The position numbers and the translations under genes were made by a program. A stretch of DNA of 64,000 nucleotides, from assembly GCA_963699495.1 (NCBI GenBank), contig CAVOUB010000007.1:1-64000 (forward strand), read 5' to 3'. The stretch is from JAIBJN01 sp963699495 (GTDB lineage: Bacteria; Actinomycetota; Thermoleophilia; Gaiellales; Gaiellaceae). The notes under the pieces were generated by a model. It was not told the origin of the DNA. It did no database searches and saw only the letters and a list, made by a program, of their open reading frames with translations. This document shows, piece after piece, positions 24,735-32,983 of this stretch; within the stretch, counting starts at the first letter, position 1, and each line of letters starts with the position of its first letter.

Positions 24735-26039
24735 ATGCCCGCCACCGTGATCGTAGGCGCCCAGTGGGGCGACGAGGGCAAGGGGAAGATCGTCGACCTG
24801 CTCGCGCTGGACTCGGACGTCGTCTGCCGCTACCAGGGCGGGCCGAACGCAGGCCACACGATCGTCCGCGACGGCGAGACGTTCGCGCTCCATCACGTCC
24901 CCTCCGGAATCCTCTCGGGGAAGCTCTGCGTCGTCGGCGCGGGCTGCGTGGTCGACCCCGGGCTGCTCGTCGCCGAGCTCGACGAGCTCGAGGCGCGCGG
25001 GATCTCCACGCAGACCGTACGGGTCTCCGGGAACGCGCACCTCATCATGCCCTGGCACGTCGCGATCGACTCCGCCAGCGAACGCCACCTCGGCCGCCTC
25101 CAGATCGGGACGACGCGCCGGGGCATCGGCCCGGCCTACGCCGACAAGGCCTCCCGCATCGGCATCCGGGTCCAGGACATCCTCGAGCCGAAGATCCTCC
25201 GCCAGAAGTTCGAGACCGCCCTGGCCGAGAAGAACGTCGTGCTGGAGCGCGTCCACGGCGCGCCGCCGCTCGAGGTCGAGGAGCTCGCCGAGCGCATGGA
25301 GGCCCACGCCGCCCGCCTGAGGCCGTACGTCGCCGACACGTCGCTCCTGGTCGACCGGGCCCTGCGCGACGGGCAGCGGGTCCTGCTCGAGGGCGCCCAG
25401 GGCACGCTGCTCGACCTCGACCACGGGACGTACCCGTTCGTCACGTCGTCGAACCCGATCGCCGGTGCGGCAACGACCGGCGTCGGCATCGGGCCGACCC
25501 GCATCGACCGCGTCCTCGGCGTCGCCAAGGCATACGTCACACGCGTGGGCGAGGGGCCGTTTCCCACCGAGATCGAGGGCCCCGAGCAGGAGCGCGTCCG
25601 CGAGCTCGGCGCCGAGTACGGCACGACGACGGGCCGCGAGCGCCGCTGCGGCTGGCTCGACCTCGTGGCGCTCCGCTTCGCCGTCCGCGTCAACGGGATG
25701 ACGAGCCTTGCGCTCACGAAGATCGACGTCCTCTCGGCCTTCGGCCAGATCCCCGTCTGCACGCGCTACCGGCTTCCGGACGGCACCGAGACGGAGGAGT
25801 TCCCGGCGCACCAGAGCGACTTCCACCACGCCGAGCCCGTGTACGAGACGCTCGCCGGCTGGAGCGAGCCGCTCGCCGACGCCGAGTCGCTCGCCGACCT
25901 CCCGGCTGCCGCGCGCGCCTACGTCGCCTTCGTGGAGGAGAAGCTCGGCGTCGAGGTCTGCCTGATCTCGGTCGGTGCGGAGCGGGAGCGGGTCGTCGCC
26001 CCGCGCGGGCTCGCGAGCGTCGCCGCAGGACCGGGATAA
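24735..26039 (+). CDS. purA: Adenylosuccinate synthetase
   Basis: This 434-residue enzyme joins IMP and aspartate using GTP, the first committed step to AMP. It has the family signatures GAQWGDEGKGKIVD (P-loop, residues 8-21), QGGPNAGHT, the GIGPAYADKASRIGIR segment and the late GTTTGRERRCGWLD. Length and motifs are normal. It diverges from dnaB across a 247-base intergenic region; a perfect 6-bp palindrome (CCACAC and GTGTGG, 24679-24693) lies upstream. Confidence 0.96.
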   Translation: MPATVIVGAQWGDEGKGKIVDLLALDSDVVCRYQGGPNAGHTIVRDGETFALHHVPSGILSGKLCVVGAGCVVDPGLLVAELDELEARGISTQTVRVSGNAHLIMPWHVAIDSASERHLGRLQIGTTRRGIGPAYADKASRIGIRVQDILEPKILRQKFETALAEKNVVLERVHGAPPLEVEELAERMEAHAARLRPYVADTSLLVDRALRDGQRVLLEGAQGTLLDLDHGTYPFVTSSNPIAGAATTGVGIGPTRIDRVLGVAKAYVTRVGEGPFPTEIEGPEQERVRELGAEYGTTTGRERRCGWLDLVALRFAVRVNGMTSLALTKIDVLSAFGQIPVCTRYRLPDGTETEEFPAHQSDFHHAEPVYETLAGWSEPLADAESLADLPAAARAYVAFVEEKLGVEVCLISVGAERERVVAPRGLASVAAGPG

Positions 26040-26055
26040 TCGGGAGGTGCGCCGC

Positions 26056-26514
26056 GTGAATCTCTTCTCCGCCGAGGTCGGGCACGATGCCGACGACCCG
26101 GCGGGCTACGAGGCAGGCTACGTCCGGCTGGGGCCGCTGATCGGCGCCGTGCGGATGGGCGCGACCGTGTACGAGGTCGGCCCGGGCCAGAGCAACTGCC
26201 CCTACCACTACGAGTACGGCGCGGAGGAGTGGCTGCTCGTCGTCGCGGGCCGTCCCACGCTGCGGCATCCGGAGGGCGAAGACGAGCTGGAGCCCGGCGA
26301 CCTCGTGTGCTTCCCCGAGGGGCCCGCAGGCGCGCACAAGATCACGAACAAGACCGACGAGCTCGTGCGTTTCGTCATGCTCTCGACGAAGGGCGACCCC
26401 GCGGTGGCCGTCTACCCCGACAGCGACAAGATCGGCATCTGGTCGGGAAACGAGGCCGACGACGTCATGGTCCGGCGCGAGAGCGGCGTCGACTACTGGG
26501 ACCGGGAGCTCTAG
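26056..26514 (+). CDS. Cupin-domain protein
   Basis: This 152-residue single cupin has motif 1 in SNCPYHYEYGAEEWLLVVAG and motif 2 in GDLVCFPEGPAGAHKITNKTDE. The second His of the first motif is preserved within a Tyr-rich segment. The C-terminus WSGNEADDVMVRRESGVDYWDREL is typical of a cupin group with no assigned activity. I chose the GTG at 26056, 8 bases after GGGAGG; an in-frame GTG at 26047 would sit inside that ribosome site. It follows purA by 16 bases and may be transcribed with it. Confidence 0.8.
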   Translation: MNLFSAEVGHDADDPAGYEAGYVRLGPLIGAVRMGATVYEVGPGQSNCPYHYEYGAEEWLLVVAGRPTLRHPEGEDELEPGDLVCFPEGPAGAHKITNKTDELVRFVMLSTKGDPAVAVYPDSDKIGIWSGNEADDVMVRRESGVDYWDREL

Positions 26515-26539
26515 CTCGTCGGTTCAGACCGCCATGGGG

Positions 26540-26568
26540 TTGTAACGCCCAGCGCAAGTTCCTATTCT
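26540..26568 (+). promoter_or_regulatory. Promoter of the CHAP hydrolase gene
   Basis: A -35 TTGTAA (26540-26545) and a -10 TATTCT (26563-26568) are separated by 17 bases. About 55 bases of leader follow before the ATG at 26631, which has its own ribosome site AGAGGAGG. Confidence 0.6.
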
Positions 26569-26630
26569 GTGCTCCGCTTGGCAGGCATTCGCGCCGCGCG
26601 GCGGAGATCGCGCTCGAAGAGGAGGCTGGC

Positions 26631-27389
26631 ATGGAAAACCTGTCGCTGACGAGCCCCTTCACCGAGGGGGAGTCCGTTCGCCACGCTCAGAAGCTCCTGG
26701 CGAAGAACAAGTATGGAAAGTTCTATACCGAGAAGATCGACGGAAAGTTCGACGAGGACATGGCGCAGGCCTGCAAGCGCGCGAAGTACTGGCTCGGCTA
26801 CACGGAAGCCGGGCTCGATCCGATCTTCGGCAACCGCCTGCAGGCGCTGCTGGACGGTAGGACGGAACTTCCGGCGGCGTATGCCAAGCGGAGGAAGGCG
26901 CGGCTCAAGGCCGACAAGGAGAGGCCTCTGCGCGAGAAGGCCTTCGCGGTAGCAAAGAAGCACCTCGGAGTCCAGGAAATGCCGAGGGACTCGAACATCG
27001 TGCTCTTCTCCAAGTGGTACGGGGTGCAGGGGCCCTGGTGCGCGATGTTCGTCACATTCTGCTACGTCGAGGCCGGCGCGAAGGGATCCTTCAGGAAGGG
27101 ACAGAAGTGGTCCTTCTGCCCGTTCGTGCTCGAAAGCGCGAAAGCGGGCGACAACCACCTCTCCGTTACGAAGAAGCCGAAGCGAGGGGACATCGTCCTC
27201 TACCAGTTCGACCAGGACGCCAACGCGGACCACATCGGGTTGTTCGAGCGCTTCACGGGGTCGAAGACCTTCACGGCGATCGAGGGGAACACGGCCGCCG
27301 GAAACGACTCGAACGGGGGTGAGGTGATGCGCCGGGACCGGAACCTTTCGAACGTGATGGCGTTCGTTCACGTCGGCTCGGGAATCTAG
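26631..27389 (+). CDS. CHAP/NlpC-type peptidoglycan hydrolase
   Basis: This 252-residue protein has an N-terminal peptidoglycan-binding-like helical domain (about residues 5-75, GESVRHAQKLLAKNKYGKFYTEKIDGKFDED). A CHAP-like amidase/endopeptidase domain follows, with Cys137 in GPWCAMFVTFCYVEAG, His201 in ADHIGLFE and the IEGNTA stretch. It cleaves cell-wall peptides or amide bonds. No signal peptide is visible, so export may need another route; phage endolysins share this layout, but no other phage gene is nearby. Lys content is high and codon use a little less GC-biased than its neighbours, which hints at transfer. Confidence 0.8.
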   Translation: MENLSLTSPFTEGESVRHAQKLLAKNKYGKFYTEKIDGKFDEDMAQACKRAKYWLGYTEAGLDPIFGNRLQALLDGRTELPAAYAKRRKARLKADKERPLREKAFAVAKKHLGVQEMPRDSNIVLFSKWYGVQGPWCAMFVTFCYVEAGAKGSFRKGQKWSFCPFVLESAKAGDNHLSVTKKPKRGDIVLYQFDQDANADHIGLFERFTGSKTFTAIEGNTAAGNDSNGGEVMRRDRNLSNVMAFVHVGSGI

Positions 27390-27593
27390 GCACCCCGTAG
27401 CTGCGCCTCGACCCACGTCGTCATCGCACCGGAGGACCGGGAGCGGTCGAACGCCTGCCACCGGGGACGTGCTCGGCTCGGACGTCGTCCCGCTGGGCCC
27501 GAACCGGTTCGCGTACGCGTTCGGCGACCAGCGCCTGAACGACAGCGTGGAGATCGGCCTATTGAGCGCAGGCCTCCGAGGAGGCACAGTTTG

Positions 27594-27599
27594 TAGCGT
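27594..27599 (+). promoter_or_regulatory. -10 element of the gene at 27606, leaderless layout
   Basis: TAGCGT is followed by 6 bases and then the GTG at 27606. The stretch upstream (27390-27593) also contains a short open segment (about 27467-27600, reading DVVPLGPNRFAYAFGDQRLN) that may be a worn-out gene fragment; I could not assign it. Confidence 0.45.
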
Positions 27600-27605
27600 C
27601 GAGTC

Positions 27606-28082
27606 GTGCGAAGGACTGTCACCTGGGTCCTGATCGGCTGCATTGCCGCGGTCGCGCTGGCGGCCACGGTCGATGCACTTCTCTTCGATGACTCCGATGC
27701 GTCAGCGCCCGCCACGACGGGCCCTCACGAACCTTCATCCGGCACGGGGACAACAACCCGTGACATCCCGCGTTGCGAGCGCAGCCAGCTCCGGCTCGCG
27801 ATCGCGATCGACGCCGGGACGCCGATTGCCGCCCTTGAGCACGTTCACGGCGGTCTCTGCGAAACGGAGAACCTTCCGATTGGCGTCACGATCCGTGATG
27901 GGCGAGGCAGAGTGCTGGGTCCCAGGGGTGCGTTCGGCGGTCCATCGTTGCCGAACTCCCAGCAGACCGCCCAATTTCAGTACTCGCCTGCTTGCCAAGA
28001 GCGTGGGCCCTTCATAGCGGTTGTCCGGGCCGGGCCTTACACGGCCAAGCGGCGAATCCCCGTGCTGCGCTGCGGTCTCTAG
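27606..28082 (+). CDS. Membrane-anchored extracytoplasmic protein of unknown function
   Basis: This 158-residue protein has an N-terminal hydrophobic helix (residues 5-24) serving as anchor or uncleaved signal. A Ser/Thr/Pro-rich linker and a folded domain follow, with four Cys (PRCERS, GLCETEN, PACQERG, LRCGL) that probably pair in disulfides outside the cell. The pattern resembles DUF4232-like or Ig-like surface domains in actinobacteria, but I cannot assign it firmly. It converges with the ATPase operon. Confidence 0.65.
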   Translation: MRRTVTWVLIGCIAAVALAATVDALLFDDSDASAPATTGPHEPSSGTGTTTRDIPRCERSQLRLAIAIDAGTPIAALEHVHGGLCETENLPIGVTIRDGRGRVLGPRGAFGGPSLPNSQQTAQFQYSPACQERGPFIAVVRAGPYTAKRRIPVLRCGL

Positions 28083-28119
28083 ATGGCCCCCGCTGCCTTC
28101 GACTCGACTAGCGTCGACG

Positions 28120-28746
28120 TTACAGGGCGAAGCGCCGGTCATGTCCGGCGGCCCAGCGAATCCTGGCGGACTCCTCCCGGTCTTCTTCGTCCAGGCGGAG
28201 TGCCAGCGCCTGCAGCGCGCCCTCGTGGCTCGGAAGCCAGCGCCTCTCGATGGTCCGCAGCCGCCGGGCGGTGAGGGCAAGCTCTGCGGCGATGGCCTCG
28301 TGGCTCGCCTTGGCAGCCGCGAAGCGCGCCGCGGCCTCGAGCGCGTGCCGGTGCGCGGCTGCCGCCGGCACCAGCGCCGGGGTCCCGGCGAACGGGGGCT
28401 TGCCCTCCCCGAGCGAGACCCGCGCCTCGCCCGGATGCACGACCCCGAGCGTGTTGCGCCAGACGAGCTCCACCTCGGCGGGCCCACCCGCGTAGAAGGA
28501 CGCCAGGCCGAGTGCCCGCTCGCCTCCGAGCATCGCCGCGCGACGCAGCCACGCGGCGGCCTCGGCGGCGCTGCTGCGCCACTCCGCCTCGGCCCGCTCG
28601 ACCTCGCCGCGGAGGCGCAACTCCTCGCGAACCAGCGCCTGTCGCTTCTGGTCGAGGACCTCGTGACCCCGCCGACCGGAGTCGATGCGGTGGAGAAGCC
28701 AGAGCCGTCCTGCTCGTCCCGGCGGTGTGCGCAGAGCCACGGTCAC
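28120..28746 (-). CDS. atpD: A/V-type ATPase subunit D (central rotor)
   Basis: This 208-residue subunit is mainly two long helices (LLHRIDSGRRGHEVLDQKRQALVREELRLRGEVERAEAEW and AAKASHEAIAAELALTARRLRTIERRWLPSHE). That is the coiled-coil pattern of the D subunit that turns inside the A3B3 head. The GTG start overlaps the stop of the B subunit as GTGA. It is the last gene of the operon. A second in-frame GTG 6 bases on is an alternative start. Confidence 0.88.
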   Translation of the reverse strand: MTVALRTPPGRAGRLWLLHRIDSGRRGHEVLDQKRQALVREELRLRGEVERAEAEWRSSAAEAAAWLRRAAMLGGERALGLASFYAGGPAEVELVWRNTLGVVHPGEARVSLGEGKPPFAGTPALVPAAAAHRHALEAAARFAAAKASHEAIAAELALTARRLRTIERRWLPSHEGALQALALRLDEEDREESARIRWAAGHDRRFAL

Positions 28747-30125
28747 GCCCCCCGGTAACGACGGTCGAGCATCTCCGCGGTCAGCATGGACAGCTCCCTG
28801 CGGGGCAGCAGCGAGACGACCTCCCAGGCGCGCGCAAGCGTGTCCTCGAGCGACCTCGACTCGTTGCGGCCCTGGGACAGGAAGCGCGTGCGAAAGGCCT
28901 CTGCAAGACCGAGGTAGCGCCGCTCGTGCTCGGAGAGCGCGTCCTCGCCGACGATCTCGGCGAGGTCGGAGGCACGGCGAGCCTGGGCGAGCGAGGCATA
29001 GATCTGGGCCGCGACCGCGAGGTGGTCGTCTCGCGTTCGACCGGGGCCCGCTCCGAGGCGCATCAGGCGCGAGAGCGACGCGAGTGGGTCGAACGGCGGG
29101 TAGACCCCCCGGACCTGGAGCTCTTCCGAGAGGACGAGCTGGCCTTCGGTGATGTAGCCGGTGAGATCCGGGACCGGATGCGTGACGTCTCCGGCGGGCA
29201 TCGTCAGGACCGGGAGCTGCGTGAGCGAGCCGGGGCGCCCCAGCAGCCTCCCGGCACGTTCGTACAGAGAGGCCAGGTCCGAGTAGAGGTAGCCGGGATA
29301 GCCGCGGCGGCTCGGGACCTCGCCCCGCGCGGCGGCGACCTCGCGGACGGCCTCCGCGTAGCTCGTCATGTCCGCCAGCACGACGAGGACGTGGCGACCG
29401 AGGTCGAAGGCGAGGTGCTCCGCGACGGTGAGCGCGATCCGAGGCGTGGCGATGCGCTCGACCAGCGGGTCGTCGGCCGCGTTGAGGATGAGCACGAGAT
29501 CGCCGGAGGCGAGGCGCCCCTCGAGCTCGAGCCGGATCATGGCGGCGTCGGCGTGCGTGATCCCCATGGCGCCGAAGACGACGGCGAAGGGCTCGTCCTT
29601 CCCTCCCGCGCGGGCCTGGGCGGCGACCTGCGCCGCGAGCTCGAGGTGCGGGAGCCCTCCGACCGAGAAGATCGGAAGCTTCTGGCCGCGGACGAGCGTC
29701 GCCAGCCCGTCGATCGCGGACACCCCGGTGAGGATCATGTCGGTCGGCGTGTCGCGCCTTGCTGGATTGATCGGGCGGCCCGCCACCTCGCGCAACTCGC
29801 TCCCCAGCACGGGCGGGCCTCCGTCGAGCGGCTCCCCCAGGCCGTTGCAGACGCGCCCGAGCCAGGCTTCGCCGACCGGCGTCCGCAACGGAGCTCCGGC
29901 GAACGAGACGCGCGCGTCGTCCAGCCTGAGGCCCCCGGTGCCCTCGAACACCTGCACGACCGCGACATCGCCGCGCACCTCGAGGACGACGCCGTGCCGA
30001 GGAGGGCCCGAATCGGCACGGATCTCGGCCAGCTCGTCCCAGCCCACCCCCTCGACTCCCTCGACGAGGACGAGCGGCCCGCGGATCGAGACGAGGGACG
30101 AGTACGCGATCGGAGCAGGGCTCAC
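28743..30125 (-). CDS. atpB: A/V-type ATPase subunit B (regulatory)
   Basis: This 460-residue subunit is the non-catalytic partner of A in the hexameric head. The P-loop is degenerate, as always in B (IFSVGGLPHLELAAQVAAQA). Conserved B motifs are PTDMILTGVSAIDGL, VVFGAMGITHADA and MPAGDVTHPVPDLTGYITEGQ. The start is a GTG coupled to the A stop by a 4-base overlap. Confidence 0.93.
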   Translation of the reverse strand: MSPAPIAYSSLVSIRGPLVLVEGVEGVGWDELAEIRADSGPPRHGVVLEVRGDVAVVQVFEGTGGLRLDDARVSFAGAPLRTPVGEAWLGRVCNGLGEPLDGGPPVLGSELREVAGRPINPARRDTPTDMILTGVSAIDGLATLVRGQKLPIFSVGGLPHLELAAQVAAQARAGGKDEPFAVVFGAMGITHADAAMIRLELEGRLASGDLVLILNAADDPLVERIATPRIALTVAEHLAFDLGRHVLVVLADMTSYAEAVREVAAARGEVPSRRGYPGYLYSDLASLYERAGRLLGRPGSLTQLPVLTMPAGDVTHPVPDLTGYITEGQLVLSEELQVRGVYPPFDPLASLSRLMRLGAGPGRTRDDHLAVAAQIYASLAQARRASDLAEIVGEDALSEHERRYLGLAEAFRTRFLSQGRNESRSLEDTLARAWEVVSLLPRRELSMLTAEMLDRRYRGA

Positions 30126-31849
30126 GCCAGCTCCTCCAGCTCGGCCAGGACGCGGTCGCGCACGCCCGCGACCTCGACGGCCCCGTCCGGCGGCGTGTCG
30201 TCTCGCGCCCGCACGACCTCCGAGAAGTCGACCTGCTCGATCCGCTCGGCGCCGACGCCACGCTCGACCAGCCCGAGGCACTCCTCGTGGACGGCGAGAA
30301 CGAGGTCGAGCAGCGCCGACTGCTTGGCGGGAGCGCAATAGGCGTCGTTCCCGCCCAGGGCGCTCTGCTGCAGGACGGCTTCGCGCAACAGGCGCGCGCT
30401 CAGCAGGACGATCCGTTCGCGGTCCGGAAGCGACATCGCCCCGACGAGCTGCGCGATGGCCTCCAGCCGGTCCGCCTCCGCGAGAAGGCCGAGGGCCGCC
30501 TCCCGCCGCTCCGACCGCCCGGACTCCCCCTGCAGGAGGTGCCAGTCGGCGAGCGCCTCGGTGTCGCGCGACCAGGACTCTCGCCAGCTGACCGCCGGGT
30601 AGTGGCGCGCATAGGCGAGATCGCGATCGAGGGACCAGCAGCAGCGGACGAACCGGCGTGTGTGCGCGCTGACCGGCTCCGACATGTCACCGCCCGGGGG
30701 CGAGACCGCGCCCAGGATGGTCACCGAGCCCGTCTCTCCCCCGAGCGTCGTGACGGCCGCCGCCCGCTCGTAGAACGCCGCCAGCTCGGAGGCGAGCGCA
30801 GCCGGGTAGCCCTCCTCCGCGGGCAACTGGCCGGTGCGCGAGGCCACCTCGCGCAGCGCCTCGGCCCACCGCGACGTCGAGTCGGCGATGAGCACCGCCT
30901 GGTAGCCCATGTCGCGGAAGAACTCGGCCACGGTGACCCCGGTGTGGATGCTCGCCTCGCGCGCGAGCACCGGCATGTTCGAGGTGTTTGCGACCAGGAC
31001 GGTGCGCGTCAGGAGCGATTCGCCGGTACGCGGGTCGTCGAGCATCCGCAGCTCCCGAATCACATCGGCCATCTCGTTGCCACGCTCCCCGCACCCGACG
31101 TACACGATCACGTCGGCGTCGCACCACTTCGCGATCTGCTGGAGAAGGACGGTCTTCCCGGTGCCGAAGCCGCCCGGCACGGTGGCGGAGCTACCGTGCG
31201 CGACCGGATAGAAGAGGTCGAGCGCCCTCAGCCCGGTGACGAGAGGGGCCGCGGCTCCGGCGGCGGTGCGCGCGCGGAACGGCCGCGACCGCCGGACCGG
31301 CCAGCGATGCGCCAGGCGAACCTCCTCGCCCCCCACCGTGGCGATCGGCTCGTCGACCGAATAGGCCCGCGGCTCGGCGAGCCAGTCCAGCCGGCCGGAG
31401 ACTCCAGGGGGGACGAGCACACGGTGCGCAATCGCCCTTGTCTCCGGAACCGTGCCGAGGAGAGCACCGGACGGCAGCTCGCCACCCGCGACGGCGAGCG
31501 GGGTGAAGGCAAACCGCCGGTCGCGCGGAAGCGTCGCGGCCCGCGTGCCGGGCGCGAGGAAGTCCTCGGCGTCTCCGAGCCGGCGCAGCATTCCGTCGAA
31601 CACCCCGCCGAGAAGGCCCGGCCCGAGCTCCGCCGTGAGCGGCAGGCCGCTCGAAGCGACCTCCTCTCCGGGCCGCAACCCGCCCGTGTACTCGTAGACC
31701 TGGATGGTGGCGATGCCGTCCACGAGCGCGATCACCTCGCCGGGAAGGCGAGCCGCGCCGACCTCGACGACGTCGAGCATCGCGGCGTCCTCCAGCCCGG
31801 AGACCTCGACGACCGGCCCGTCCACCCGGACGACGGTCCCGCCGCTCAT
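30122..31849 (-). CDS. atpA: A/V-type ATPase subunit A (catalytic)
   Basis: This 575-residue catalytic subunit has the Walker A loop GGFGTGKT, the VYVGCGERGNEMADV stretch and ADSTSRWAEALRE. The 90-residue insertion that distinguishes A from F-type beta lies before the P-loop (YSVDEPIATVGGEEVRLAHRWPVRR). It hydrolyses or makes ATP coupled to ion flow. The gene overlaps subunits E and B by 4 bases each. Confidence 0.95.
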   Translation of the reverse strand: MSGGTVVRVDGPVVEVSGLEDAAMLDVVEVGAARLPGEVIALVDGIATIQVYEYTGGLRPGEEVASSGLPLTAELGPGLLGGVFDGMLRRLGDAEDFLAPGTRAATLPRDRRFAFTPLAVAGGELPSGALLGTVPETRAIAHRVLVPPGVSGRLDWLAEPRAYSVDEPIATVGGEEVRLAHRWPVRRSRPFRARTAAGAAAPLVTGLRALDLFYPVAHGSSATVPGGFGTGKTVLLQQIAKWCDADVIVYVGCGERGNEMADVIRELRMLDDPRTGESLLTRTVLVANTSNMPVLAREASIHTGVTVAEFFRDMGYQAVLIADSTSRWAEALREVASRTGQLPAEEGYPAALASELAAFYERAAAVTTLGGETGSVTILGAVSPPGGDMSEPVSAHTRRFVRCCWSLDRDLAYARHYPAVSWRESWSRDTEALADWHLLQGESGRSERREAALGLLAEADRLEAIAQLVGAMSLPDRERIVLLSARLLREAVLQQSALGGNDAYCAPAKQSALLDLVLAVHEECLGLVERGVGAERIEQVDFSEVVRARDDTPPDGAVEVAGVRDRVLAELEELA

Positions 31850-32349
31850 CGCCAGAGCTCCTCGACGCGCACGCCGAGGTCGGCGACGCAGTGGTCGACG
31901 AGCGCGGGGAGCGTCAGGTCGACGCTTCGCCTTCCCGCCCGCGCCCGGACGCCGCCCACCTCGGCCGGGTCGAGCTCGAGCTCGGCGTCGTCGCCCAGCG
32001 AGCGCCGCGCCTCCGACGCAAGACGGCGCAGAAGTCGTTGGTAGGCCTTGCGGTCGTCCCTCGACGCGAGCACGGCCGCGAGTGCCCGGCTCCGGAAGTC
32101 CTGGTACACGGCCTCCCTCGCCTCGAGCACGAGCCGACGGGCATCCGACCTCGCGAGGGCCAGGACCCGAGCCGACTGGAGCTCGCCGGCCGCCTCCCCC
32201 TCGGCCCGGGCGCCGTCCTGCAGCCGCTCGGAGTCGGCGCGTGCGCGCTCGAGCTCTGCTGCAGCCCGCCTGTCGGCCTCTGCGACCACGGCACGCGCCT
32301 CGAGCTCGGCCCCGTCCAGCAGCGTCGCGCGCAGCGTCTCGACGCTCAC
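31846..32349 (-). CDS. atpE: A/V-type ATPase subunit E (peripheral stalk)
   Basis: This 167-residue protein starts with a long charged helix (residues 10-90, rich in Ala, Arg and Glu) and ends with a small alpha/beta domain (DDAELELDPAEVGGVRARAGRRSVDLTLPALVDH). That is the layout of E, which with G/H forms the stator stalk. Its place between F and A fits the common order. Confidence 0.83.
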   Translation of the reverse strand: MSVETLRATLLDGAELEARAVVAEADRRAAAELERARADSERLQDGARAEGEAAGELQSARVLALARSDARRLVLEAREAVYQDFRSRALAAVLASRDDRKAYQRLLRRLASEARRSLGDDAELELDPAEVGGVRARAGRRSVDLTLPALVDHCVADLGVRVEELWR

Positions 32350-32567
32350 TCCGGGATCACCGCCCAGATGAGCCCGCGAGCCGCCGCGAGCTCGGACGCC
32401 AGCGCCTCCCCCGCGGTCGGGCTGAGGACGAGCAAGCCGACGTCCTCACCGAGCGCCTCCCAGGCCCGCCGGGCGGCAGCGGCGTCCGCAGCCGGCAGGA
32501 CCTGGGCGCCGGCGAGCCCATAGCCGTCGATCAGCTCGCTCTCGCCGATGGCGGCGATTCGGCTCAC
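32346..32567 (-). CDS. atpF: A/V-type ATPase subunit F, short
   Basis: This 73-residue protein matches the F subunit fold (RIAAIGESELIDGYGLAGAQVLPA and DVGLLVLSPTAGEALASELAAARGLIWAVIPE) but is shorter than the usual 100 or so, ending right after the last strand. F sits on the central stalk and modulates coupling. GTG start coupled to the K gene stop (GTGA). The missing C-terminal helix is a real difference unless the gene is frameshifted beyond 32346. Confidence 0.78.
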   Translation of the reverse strand: MSRIAAIGESELIDGYGLAGAQVLPAADAAAARRAWEALGEDVGLLVLSPTAGEALASELAAARGLIWAVIPE

Positions 32568-32983
32568 GTGCGACCGATCAGGATGATCGCGATCACCAGG
32601 CCGTAGATGGCGATGCCCTCCGCCAGCCCGACGATGACCATCGCGCGCCCGAACATCTCGGGCTTCTCGCTGATCGCCGCCAGCGCCGCGGCGCCCGTGT
32701 AGGCGACGGCGATCGCGGCGCCGATGGCGGAGCCGGCGACGGCGATGGCGGCGCCGAGCCAGGCGGCCCAGGTGTCGTCCGAAGTCTGAGCCGTGTCGGC
32801 GGCCTGCGCCGGCTCGACCGCCCCGAGGAGCAGGCCGGCCAGCAGCCCAAGCGCGGCCAGCGCGAGAACCACGTTGAGGGCCACCAGGCGCTTCAGGCCG
32901 CGGCGGGGCGCGCGGCGCAACGCTGCCACCGTCAGCACCGACACGGCCGCGACCACCGGGACCGTCCAGATCAGGGTTTCCAT
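32564..32983 (-). CDS. atpK: A/V-type ATPase membrane ring subunit K
   Basis: This 139-residue proteolipid begins with an extra segment: one hydrophobic helix, a basic patch (RRAPRRGLKRL) and a second helix ending AQA that looks like a signal-type segment. The true two-helix ring unit follows (WAAWLGAAIAVAGSAIGAAIAVAYTGAAALAAISEKPEMFGRAMVIVGLAEGIAIYGLVIAIIL). The ion-carrying Glu is in GLAEG. Whether it moves H+ or Na+ is not decided by the motif I can see. The ribosome site GGAGG is 6 bases before the ATG. Confidence 0.87.
   Translation of the reverse strand: METLIWTVPVVAAVSVLTVAALRRAPRRGLKRLVALNVVLALAALGLLAGLLLGAVEPAQAADTAQTSDDTWAAWLGAAIAVAGSAIGAAIAVAYTGAAALAAISEKPEMFGRAMVIVGLAEGIAIYGLVIAIILIGRT

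Noticed and set aside
26631..27389. Prophage remnant around the CHAP hydrolase
   Set aside because: No other phage gene, integrase or attachment site nearby.
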